Shown one piece after another: positions 1-6,346 of a stretch of DNA of 7,721 nt (position 1 is the stretch's first letter; every line of letters starts with the position of its first letter). The translations under genes and the position numbers were made by a program. Under the pieces are notes generated by a model, which was not told where the DNA came from, did no database searches, and saw only the letters and a program-made list of their open reading frames with translations. The stretch comes from Coriobacteriia bacterium (lineage in GTDB: Bacteria; Actinomycetota; Coriobacteriia; WRKU01; WQUG01): NCBI GenBank assembly GCA_009779395.1, contig WREJ01000050.1:1-7721 (forward strand), read 5' to 3'.

Positions 1-1446
1 GTCACACCACCACCAGCAGTAAGTGTTCTTTCAGTACAACCTTCTGGCACAGAAGTTGCGATAACAACAAACAGACTAATACTTACCTTTAACCAAGAAA
101 TGAACCGATCAGCAGGAACAGTAGCAATTTCTGGTGAACCACTACTCGGCAGGTCAGCTGGTGCAACACTTCTTAGGGGATTTGCTAGCTGGAATACAGA
201 AGGAACAGAAATCAGCATACCTCTCTCAGGTCTTGAGTATGCAACAGAATACACGGTAGAAATTGCAGGATTTACCTCATTTATAGGAACAGTACTGACA
301 ACATACACTGCAAGCTTTACTACAGCAAATGAACCACCACCACCCCCAACTGACCTTTATATCACCAAAAACCTGCAAATGCCGGTAGGTACCATCACAC
401 CTACAACAGAATTTGCTTTTGAGATAACACCCCATAGCTTTAACTATGACACAGATCAGGCAGATGTACTGCCAACAATTGCAGTTCCTAACCTTACGTT
501 CTCAGCTTCAGACGTTGCAACAGTAACAGGAGACGTACGAACTGTAACAAAAGTCTCTGAACTACTGATAGAAGACAAAGTAACATTCCCGTCCCCTGGT
601 CTGTTCACTTACCGCATTAGTGAACTGTCTGACACCTTTAGCAACACAACAACAGAAACAATGACTTTTGATCCAACAGTCTATCAAGTTACTTTCATAG
701 TTCTCCCTGATTCAGAAACAGGCGAAAACCTAGTAAATTCGATTATTGTGCAAGAAGTTCTTGCAGGTGATACTTTAGGTAGCAAAATAGAAGATCTCTA
801 CACTGCGCTTACTTTTACCAACACTTTTGTTAGAAATGTAGAAATAGATCCAACAGATCCACTAGCTGTAGGTGGACTAAGAATATCAAAGACAACAACA
901 GGAATCATGCCAGACCTCAGCAGAGCTTTTGACTTTGATATTAGACTGTCTGCACCATCGCTTGCAACAACTGATACACCACCGATTATCTACCGCGCAC
1001 AGATTATCGATACGCTAACAAACGAAGCAATAGGTTCTGTCATTGAGTTTACTGACGAAGTTACCAGAACGGTAGCTTTAACTCACAACCAGACACTCGT
1101 CTTTCTTGATACCCATGTCGGAGCCAGATACACAGCAGTAGAACGTGCCGTATCTGACTACACACCTCATGTTGTGGTTCGTGCTGATGGTGTCATCGAT
1201 ACATCAGTTATTAATCCACCAGAACGTACACCTAACATTGCACTAAGTACAGGTGAGCAGACACTCGGCGAAGCTGCTAATACGGCAGACTTTACTAATA
1301 CTGACTTTTTTGTGCCACCAACAGGTCTTGATATTGGTAGATTTGGTATGACACTGCTGCTGCTGGCTGTTGTCAGCTTGATAGTGATAGTGAATGCTAC
1401 CAGACGTAGTAAGCGTGAGATGGAGTTGCAGGTACTAACGCACTAG
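1..1446 (+). CDS. Sortase-anchored surface protein with Ig-like and tandem isopeptide-forming pilin-type domains (5'-partial)
   Basis: This is a cell-surface adhesin or pilus-like protein that sortase should attach covalently to the wall. The frame is open from base 1, so the start is outside the window; 481 codons are visible, numbered here from base 1. Codons about 3-110 look like a bacterial Ig-like (Big_5) domain, with the LILTFNQEM signature. A proline linker (codons 111-117) follows. Codons about 118-277 resemble the Spy0128/FctA pilin domain: Lys123 (ITKNL), Glu208 (YRISE) and Asn274 (FTNTF) sit where the isopeptide Lys, catalytic Glu and Asn belong. A second such domain has Lys297, Glu381 and Asn433. 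VPPTG (codons 438-442) is followed by a hydrophobic helix (about 448-458) and the basic tail RRSKR, a classic sorting signal. Codon use is more A-rich than in the downstream genes. The ligand cannot be told from sequence. Domain assignments rest on motif recognition; the surface-anchor call is firm. Confidence 0.85.
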   Translation, partial: VTPPPAVSVLSVQPSGTEVAITTNRLILTFNQEMNRSAGTVAISGEPLLGRSAGATLLRGFASWNTEGTEISIPLSGLEYATEYTVEIAGFTSFIGTVLTTYTASFTTANEPPPPPTDLYITKNLQMPVGTITPTTEFAFEITPHSFNYDTDQADVLPTIAVPNLTFSASDVATVTGDVRTVTKVSELLIEDKVTFPSPGLFTYRISELSDTFSNTTTETMTFDPTVYQVTFIVLPDSETGENLVNSIIVQEVLAGDTLGSKIEDLYTALTFTNTFVRNVEIDPTDPLAVGGLRISKTTTGIMPDLSRAFDFDIRLSAPSLATTDTPPIIYRAQIIDTLTNEAIGSVIEFTDEVTRTVALTHNQTLVFLDTHVGARYTAVERAVSDYTPHVVVRADGVIDTSVINPPERTPNIALSTGEQTLGEAANTADFTNTDFFVPPTGLDIGRFGMTLLLLAVVSLIVIVNATRRSKREMELQVLTH

Positions 1447-1464
1447 CACACACCTTGTGCAGAG

Positions 1465-1485
1465 ACCCCAGATCGAGTCTGGGGT
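1465..1485. repeat. Perfect 8-bp palindrome, possible dispersed intergenic repeat
   Basis: ACCCCAGA (1465-1472) and TCTGGGGT (1478-1485) are perfect inverted copies around the 5-base loop TCGAG, 18 bases after the surface-protein stop. The stem is followed by GACGGGGTGG and not by a T run, so it is not a textbook intrinsic terminator, though it could protect the mRNA 3' end or help termination. The pattern of a C-rich/G-rich palindrome followed by TGACGGGG resembles short palindromes dispersed between genes in many bacterial genomes. That link is from memory of the pattern only. Confidence 0.5.
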
Positions 1486-1506
1486 GACGGGGTGGCAGTT
1501 TTGAGT

Positions 1507-1531
1507 TACTGACGTACTGACACATACTGAC
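1507..1531. repeat. Three direct copies of TACTGAC
   Basis: The heptamer TACTGAC occurs at 1507-1513, 1515-1521 and 1525-1531, with start-to-start spacings of 8 and 10 bases. It lies in the non-coding spacer between the first palindrome and the terminator hairpin. Function is unknown. It could be a small iteron-like protein-binding site or simply local duplication. It lies upstream of the terminator and so would be transcribed as part of the surface-protein 3' UTR. Confidence 0.45.
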
Positions 1532-1539
1532 TGCGAACA

Positions 1540-1582
1540 AGCGGAGCACGTCCAAAAATGGACGTGCTCCGCTGCCTGTTTT
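1540..1582 (+). terminator. Strong rho-independent terminator after the surface-protein gene
   Basis: The arms AGCGGAGCACGTCCA (1540-1554) and TGGACGTGCTCCGCT (1559-1573) form a perfect 15-bp stem with an AAAA loop (1555-1558). The stem is followed by GCCTGTTTT, a short T-rich tail ending at 1582. It lies 93 bases after the surface-protein stop and 45 bases before ppaC, so it should separate the two transcription units. The tail is interrupted by GCC and one G, so efficiency may be less than maximal. On the opposite strand the tail is much weaker. Confidence 0.8.
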
Positions 1583-1617
1583 GCGCTAAAATTAACACAG
1601 CTCGGTGAGGACGATCA

Positions 1618-1622
1618 AAGGA
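1618..1622 (+). promoter_or_regulatory. Ribosome binding site of ppaC, favouring the second ATG
   Basis: AAGGA ends 5 bases before the ATG at 1628 but only 2 bases before the in-frame ATG at 1625. The spacing therefore favours 1628 as the start. Confidence 0.55.
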
Positions 1623-1627
1623 AGATG

Positions 1628-2572
1628 ATGAACACAGTATATGTATTTGGACATAAAAATCCTGACAATGACAGTATTTGCTCGGCGGCGGTGTACGCGG
1701 ATTTCTTGAATGCGAGCGAGCCCGACGACAGCGACACGACGTATGTGGCGGCGCGTCTGGGTGATGTTCCCCCTGAATCGCTCTATGTTTTCGAGCGTTT
1801 TGATGCCCTGGACATGCTGCCAGAACTGCTACCAACACCTCAGCCAGGGGACGCACCCTTTAAGGTAGTGCTGGTTGACCATAACGAGTTCGCCCAGTCA
1901 GCAGAGGGCATCGAAAACATGGAGATTGTCGAGGTCATTGACCATCATCGTATTGGTGGCATCAAGACTGCTGCCCCCATTCCCTTTATGAACCTGCCCT
2001 ATGGTTCGACGGCTACTTTGGTGACAGTTCAGTACATGGACACAGAAACTCCGCTGCCTCATTGGGCTGCTGGTGTGCTGCTTTCGGCACTGCTGACCGA
2101 CACGGTCATCTTGAAATCACCGACAACAACCGACGTTGACCGCGATGTCTGCGAGCTTTTGGCATCGGGCATTGACGTTGACCCGCAAGAATTTGGTATG
2201 GAGCTATTCCAGAAACGCAGCGAGGCAACACCCTTTGAACCGGCTGCGATTTTGACGACTGACCTCAAAGAATACGAAGTAGACGACAAGCGTATTGCTA
2301 TTGTGCAGTACGAAAATGTCACACTTGACTCCGTTTTTGCCGCACGCGATGTGGTGCTTGCAGAAATGGACGCCCTTGCACAGGCGAAGGGCTGGGATCT
2401 ATTTATCTTTATGGCGACTGACATCATCAAAGAGGGTAGTGAGCTCTTTGTCACGGGCGACACTGATCTGGCGGCGGCTGCCTTTGGCGCGGATTTTGCG
2501 ACGGGCAGTGTGTGGATGCCCGGCGTGTTGTCGCGCAAAAAGCAGGTCGCAGCGGCTATAATGGGTGGGTAG
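1628..2572 (+). CDS. ppaC: Manganese-dependent (family II) inorganic pyrophosphatase
   Basis: A cytoplasmic DHH-family enzyme that hydrolyses pyrophosphate to two phosphates using Mn2+ or Co2+, driving PPi-releasing reactions such as tRNA charging and nucleic-acid synthesis. The 314-residue product is close to the usual length of about 310 and has no CBS/DRTGG regulatory insert. The metal-binding motif HKNPDND places His9, Asp13 and Asp15 exactly as in Bacillus subtilis PpaC when the second ATG is used, which supports start 1628 over 1625. VDHNE follows at residues 83-87, VIDHHR (the DHH motif) at about 103-108, and the LLTDT and KSPTTTD stretch carries the later metal aspartate. The C-terminal DHHA2 domain ends with SRKKQ (302-306), the substrate-phosphate binding motif. 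A strong terminator lies just upstream and the DUF948 gene begins 49 bases downstream. All key residues are present and the frame is intact. Confidence 0.97.
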   Translation: MNTVYVFGHKNPDNDSICSAAVYADFLNASEPDDSDTTYVAARLGDVPPESLYVFERFDALDMLPELLPTPQPGDAPFKVVLVDHNEFAQSAEGIENMEIVEVIDHHRIGGIKTAAPIPFMNLPYGSTATLVTVQYMDTETPLPHWAAGVLLSALLTDTVILKSPTTTDVDRDVCELLASGIDVDPQEFGMELFQKRSEATPFEPAAILTTDLKEYEVDDKRIAIVQYENVTLDSVFAARDVVLAEMDALAQAKGWDLFIFMATDIIKEGSELFVTGDTDLAAAAFGADFATGSVWMPGVLSRKKQVAAAIMGG

Positions 2573-2605
2573 CGAATACACGCCAGAATGACCGCTATTA
2601 CCCCT

Positions 2606-2615
2606 GAGGAGGAGG
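2606..2615 (+). promoter_or_regulatory. Very strong Shine-Dalgarno of the DUF948 gene
   Basis: GAGGAGGAGG ends 6 bases before the ATG at 2622. It is the best ribosome binding site in the window and implies high translation initiation for this small membrane protein. It also fixes the start codon. Confidence 0.85.
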
Positions 2616-2621
2616 ACGACC

Positions 2622-3032
2622 ATGTTTGAAACATTTAGCTGGCAGGACTTGTTTCCCTTTTTGCAGTTTGTGCTGCTCGTTATTGGGGTAGTGGCTTTTG
2701 TTGCAGTAGTTATTGTGTTGAAGAACCTTGCGCGCCTGCTAGAGAGTACGACCAGAACAATGGATCAGGCAGAAAAAACGGTGGCAGAGCTGCGCGATTC
2801 GGTCGTTCCAATACTGGCCAGTGCTGATACCAGTATGGACACACTCAACCTGCAACTGCAGCGGCTGGATAACATTTTGAGCGGCTTTGAAAGTACGACC
2901 CAGCGTGTTGCTCACACGGCAGAGACTGCCAGTGGCATTGTGCAAACGCCGGTGGAATTTGTCGCAGGCGTAACTGACAAGCTGGTGCGTGGCTGGCGGG
3001 AACGTCGCGCACATTCGCAGGACATGCTGTAG
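2622..3032 (+). CDS. DUF948-type membrane-anchored coiled-coil protein
   Basis: A 136-residue protein of unknown function. One hydrophobic segment spans residues about 12-34 (LQFVLLVIGVVAFVAVVIVL). It is followed by a long polar stretch, about 36-110, with regularly spaced hydrophobics typical of an amphipathic helix or coiled coil, and a basic C-terminus (RGWRERR). This is the architecture of DUF948 proteins (YtxG-like), small bitopic proteins common in Gram-positives; the assignment is by architecture and by position next to alaS. The strong RBS fixes the start. The stop lies 3 bases before the alaS ATG, and alaS has only a poor RBS of its own, so alaS translation is probably coupled to this gene. 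The soluble part is expected to be cytoplasmic or wall-facing; orientation is not certain. Confidence 0.8.
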   Translation: MFETFSWQDLFPFLQFVLLVIGVVAFVAVVIVLKNLARLLESTTRTMDQAEKTVAELRDSVVPILASADTSMDTLNLQLQRLDNILSGFESTTQRVAHTAETASGIVQTPVEFVAGVTDKLVRGWRERRAHSQDML

Positions 3033-3035
3033 CTG

Positions 3036-5720
3036 ATGACAAAACCGCTCACTACTGCTGAAATCCGCGAGAGCTTTCTTGCGTTTTTCGAAAACAAGGG
3101 CAGCAAGCGACTGCCCTCTGCATCACTGATACCTAATGACCCTTCGCTGCTGCTGACCGCAGCTGGCATGGTGCCTTTCAAGCCTATTTTTCTGGGCGTA
3201 AAGCAGCCTGAGGTGCCGCGCGCGACAACAGCACAGAAATGCGTGCGTACAACCGACATCGACATTATTGGCAGCACTGGTCGCCACCTGTCTTTTTTCG
3301 AGATGCTGGGCAGCTTTAGCTTTGGCGACTACTTTAAACGCGAGGCGATTGCCTGGTCATGGGAGTACTCGACAGAGGTGCTGGGGCTTGACCCCGACCG
3401 TCTGTGGGCAACGGTGTATCGTGACGACGACGAGGCAGCGCAGCTGTGGGAGGAAGAGACGCCACTGACGGCAGAGCGTATCAAACGCTTTGACGAGGCA
3501 GACAATTTTTGGGCAGCTGGTCCAACAGGTCCCTGCGGTCCTTGCAGCGAGCTTTTCTATGACCGGGGTGCTGACTTTGCCTGTGATGAGCCTGATTGCA
3601 GTGTTGGCTGCGAGTGTGACCGCTATGTCGAGTACTGGAATCTGGTATTTATGCAGTACAACCGCGACGAGCACGGCACCCTGACACCACTGCCCAATCA
3701 AAGCATCGACACGGGCATGGGACTCGAGCGCATGGCAGCTATTATGCAAGATGTTGCCAGCAACTTTGACATCGATCTGATGCGCCAGCTGGTCGCGCTT
3801 GCAGAAAAGATCACGAACACAAGCTACACGGGCAGCTTTGATGCAGACGCCAACACTGACACGGCACTGCGCATTATCAGCGACCACGCACGCTCGGTGG
3901 CTTTTCTGATTGCTGACGGCGTTTTGCCCTCAAACGAGGGTCGTGGCTACGTGTTGCGCCGTTTGCTGCGCCGTGCGGTACGCTACGGACGCCTTTTGGG
4001 AGTCAGTGATCCATTTATGCAGCAAATGACCGACAAGGTCATCGATCTGATGGGCGAACACTACCAAGAACTGCTGGCGCATCGTGAATTAATCGCTGGC
4101 ATTGTCGCTGCCGAAGAAGAGCGTTTTTTGCAGACGCTGCGCACCGGTCTAAGCTATTTGGCTGATGCTCTGGCTGCCCTGCCACAGGGCGGCGAGTTGT
4201 CGGGTGCTGCAGCTTTTGAATTGCATGACACCTACGGTTTTCCCGTTGATTTGACCCTTGAAATTGCAGCAGAAGGTGGCTATAGCGTTGACAGTGACAG
4301 TTTTGAGCAGCACATGGACCAGCAAAAAGAACGCGCACGCGGGTCTGTACAGGATGTCAGCTGGTCAAGTTTTGGTGGCACGCACGCTGACATTGTGCAA
4401 GAATTTGGCGCGACTTATTTTGAAGGCTACAACACTTACGAACTAGACGCTGTTGTTCTGGCGATTGTTGACCAAGACGGCAAGCGTGTCAAAAAACTGA
4501 AAAAAGATCAGCAGGGCGAGCTTATTTTGAACTACTCACCCTTTTATGGGGAGCAAGGTGGCCAAGCAGGAGATACGGGCAGCATCAGTGCAGCTGGTGC
4601 CAGTAATGGCAAGGGCGCGTACTTTCAGGTCACTGACACGCGCATCAAAGACGGCCTGATTATTCACGCAGGCACTGTCCAGCGCGGCAGTATTGCTGCC
4701 TCTGAAAGTGTGACTGCAGCCATTGACCTAAAGCGGCGTAACCTGATTCGCAGAAACCACACGGCAACGCACTTGCTGCATTGGGCCTTGCGCAAGGTGG
4801 TTGGTACCCATGTCACTCAGGCAGGCAGCTTTGTGGGGGATACGCGCCTGCGCTTTGACTTTACCCATTTCGAGCGTCTGACAGCACAGCAGCTTGCTGA
4901 AATCGAGCGTCTGCTGAACGAGAAAATCGCTGACGACTTACCCGTGCGTGCTTTTGAAACCACCTATACTGAATCACGCGAACTAGGGGTCATGGCACTT
5001 TTTGGTGAAAAGTATGACGAGTACGTGCGTGTTTTAGAAATCGGCAATACCAGCAAAGAATTATGTGGCGGAACACATGTCGGTCGTAGTTCCGAGATTG
5101 GGCTGTTTAAAATCACCAACGAAGAGAGCGTTGGCGCAAACATGCGTCGTATCGAAGCGGTGACCAGCATTGCTGCCTATGACTACGTGACAACCCTGCA
5201 GGAAGAACTACTGGCAGTTGCCACCACCCTAAAGGCGTCCCCGCGTGATGTACACGCAAAGGTGACGACACTGCTCGAGAGCAGCAAAAAGCTGAAAGCA
5301 CAACTAAAAGAAGGCGGCGCTGCCGCAAGCAAAATGGACACAGAAACGCTGCTTGACCGTGCAGTGGTCACCAAAACAAGTGACGGCAGCTATAAAACGG
5401 TCATCGCAAGCCCCGAAAATGTGACAGCAGGCGACCTGCGCCAGGTCTGGGACAGTGTGCGCCAAGCAGGGGCTGATGCCTGTATTTTGCTGACAGCAGA
5501 CTGCGCGACCAAAAAGACCATTTATCTGGCAGCAGCCACTGACGCAGCAACAAATGCAGGCTTTCACGCTGGGCAGCAGGTACAGCAGATTGCTGCAGCT
5601 ACAGCAGGGCGCGGCGGAGGAAAACCAGCAATGGCACAGGGTGGTGCTGACGAACTAGAGCCTGCACGTCTGCAAGAAATACTTGCTGAAGTACGTGCAC
5701 ACTGCATGGCAGGCAGCTAG
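3036..5720 (+). CDS. alaS: Alanyl-tRNA synthetase
   Basis: Class II synthetase that charges tRNA-Ala with alanine and hydrolyses Ser-tRNA-Ala and Gly-tRNA-Ala. The 894-residue length fits the family (875 in E. coli). The start is fixed by the family N-terminus (TTAEIRESFLAFFENKGS). The catalytic core has RATTAQKCVR and FFEMLGSFSFGDYFK (motif 2 region), GPCGPCSE (Cys167, Cys170) and class II motif 3, GMGLERM (227-233). The editing domain carries zinc ligands HTATH (His575, His579) and CGGTH (Cys677, His681). The C-terminal DHHA1/C-Ala domain ends with GRGGGKPAMAQGG. A cysteine cluster, Cys183-x4-Cys188-x3-Cys192-x-Cys194, follows the GPCGPC motif; E. coli AlaRS lacks it, but similar clusters occur in other bacterial AlaRS. 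No T-box leader is visible. No strong Shine-Dalgarno lies at normal spacing; CAGGA at 3018-3022 is too far away, so coupling to the upstream gene is likely. Confidence 0.98.
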   Translation: MTKPLTTAEIRESFLAFFENKGSKRLPSASLIPNDPSLLLTAAGMVPFKPIFLGVKQPEVPRATTAQKCVRTTDIDIIGSTGRHLSFFEMLGSFSFGDYFKREAIAWSWEYSTEVLGLDPDRLWATVYRDDDEAAQLWEEETPLTAERIKRFDEADNFWAAGPTGPCGPCSELFYDRGADFACDEPDCSVGCECDRYVEYWNLVFMQYNRDEHGTLTPLPNQSIDTGMGLERMAAIMQDVASNFDIDLMRQLVALAEKITNTSYTGSFDADANTDTALRIISDHARSVAFLIADGVLPSNEGRGYVLRRLLRRAVRYGRLLGVSDPFMQQMTDKVIDLMGEHYQELLAHRELIAGIVAAEEERFLQTLRTGLSYLADALAALPQGGELSGAAAFELHDTYGFPVDLTLEIAAEGGYSVDSDSFEQHMDQQKERARGSVQDVSWSSFGGTHADIVQEFGATYFEGYNTYELDAVVLAIVDQDGKRVKKLKKDQQGELILNYSPFYGEQGGQAGDTGSISAAGASNGKGAYFQVTDTRIKDGLIIHAGTVQRGSIAASESVTAAIDLKRRNLIRRNHTATHLLHWALRKVVGTHVTQAGSFVGDTRLRFDFTHFERLTAQQLAEIERLLNEKIADDLPVRAFETTYTESRELGVMALFGEKYDEYVRVLEIGNTSKELCGGTHVGRSSEIGLFKITNEESVGANMRRIEAVTSIAAYDYVTTLQEELLAVATTLKASPRDVHAKVTTLLESSKKLKAQLKEGGAAASKMDTETLLDRAVVTKTSDGSYKTVIASPENVTAGDLRQVWDSVRQAGADACILLTADCATKKTIYLAAATDAATNAGFHAGQQVQQIAAATAGRGGGKPAMAQGGADELEPARLQEILAEVRAHCMAGS

Positions 5721-5750
5721 GCCAGCGAGAAATTAGCAGGTATTAGGTCA

Positions 5751-6284
5751 ATGGCAGCACAATCATCGACAGCTTTTGGGGCGCGCCGTGTTATGGCACT
5801 TGACATTGGCGAGGTCAGAACGGGTATTGCGCTGTCTGACACTGCTAAAAAGCAGGCAACACCACTACAGGTCTTAGATACACGCAGCATCTGTGCTGAC
5901 AACAGGCAATTGCGCACACTGATCGCTGACTACCAGGTGGATAGTGTAGTCGTTGGTCTGCCGCTGCTTGGCTGTGGCAGTGAAGGTTCGCAGGCGCGCC
6001 GCACGCGCAGCCTTGCAGCAAAAATGCTGCAGGGAATGGACGCTCTCTGTCAGGAAACTCAGCAGGAAATGCAGCACGAAACGCCCAATGAAAAAGCTGA
6101 GGGTCATGGTGACGACGCCTTGCTCCTTACCTTTTTTAGTGAGAGGCAGTCCAGTAAACAGGCGCAGCAGCAGGGTCATAGTGTGGGTCTGACGCAGCGT
6201 GATATGCGTGGCAAGCTTGACAGTTTTGCAGCGGCGGCGTTTTTGCAGGAATACCTTGATACAATGGATAACCCGCACAAGTAG
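5751..6284 (+). CDS. ruvX: Divergent YqgF/RuvX-family RNase H-fold protein (putative Holliday junction resolvase / pre-16S rRNA nuclease)
   Basis: YqgF/RuvX proteins are RNase H-fold nucleases linked to pre-16S rRNA 5' processing in E. coli and to Holliday-junction cleavage in mycobacteria. The family start signature is ALDIGEVRTGIALSD with Asp18; VVGLPL follows at 67-72. The acidic residue of the DERLT/ST motif is kept as Glu131, but the motif reads SERQSS, with Ser in place of Asp. The C-terminal KLDSFAAAAFL supplies Asp157, matching the usual K-[VI]-D-x-x-A-A. All three expected catalytic acids are therefore present. The 177-residue product exceeds the usual 135-155. The excess is a hydrophilic Gln/Glu/His-rich insertion, about 103-122, plus a longer N-terminus. 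Thirty bases separate it from alaS. The RBS is weak (AGG at 5738-5740). An internal ATG at 5793 would give a start nearer the family norm but has no clear RBS. Position between alaS and mltG supports the identity. Confidence 0.85.
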   Translation: MAAQSSTAFGARRVMALDIGEVRTGIALSDTAKKQATPLQVLDTRSICADNRQLRTLIADYQVDSVVVGLPLLGCGSEGSQARRTRSLAAKMLQGMDALCQETQQEMQHETPNEKAEGHGDDALLLTFFSERQSSKQAQQQGHSVGLTQRDMRGKLDSFAAAAFLQEYLDTMDNPHK

Positions 6285-6330
6285 GGTGAGGGCTGGCAGT
6301 AGCTGGTCGCTGACCTTAGTTGTTGACAAT

Positions 6331-6336
6331 GAGGAG
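6331..6336 (+). promoter_or_regulatory. Shine-Dalgarno that decides the mltG start
   Basis: GAGGAG ends 10 bases before the ATG at 6347. It overlaps or follows the upstream in-frame TTG (6320) and ATG (6329), which have no RBS of their own. This selects 6347 as the start. Confidence 0.7.
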
Positions 6337-6346
6337 TACGTCCCCC

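Noticed and set aside
1446..1460. GCACA...TGTGC 5-bp inverted repeat overlapping the surface-protein stop
   Set aside because: The stem is too short, and there is no T tail. The palindrome and terminator that follow are better candidates for 3'-end structure.
1587..1592. TAAAAT as a -10 box for a ppaC promoter
   Set aside because: The position is sensible, 35 bases before the start, but the -35 region would fall in the terminator arm (GTGCTC) and does not match. A ppaC promoter is expected here but cannot be assigned.
1506..1856. 116-codon minus-strand open frame over the spacer and ppaC 5' end
   Set aside because: It runs through the terminator hairpin and the conserved ppaC N-terminus, and its translation is a Cys/His/Arg-rich shadow pattern.
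2059..2634. 191-codon open frame on the minus strand over ppaC
   Set aside because: It lies wholly antisense to a well-conserved gene, is Ser-rich and low in complexity, and shows no family motif. It is a shadow frame.
6320..6346. Longer mltG start at TTG 6320 or ATG 6329
   Set aside because: Neither has a Shine-Dalgarno sequence, while GAGGAG at 6331-6336 is well placed for ATG 6347. The basic-then-transmembrane N-terminus is complete from 6347.
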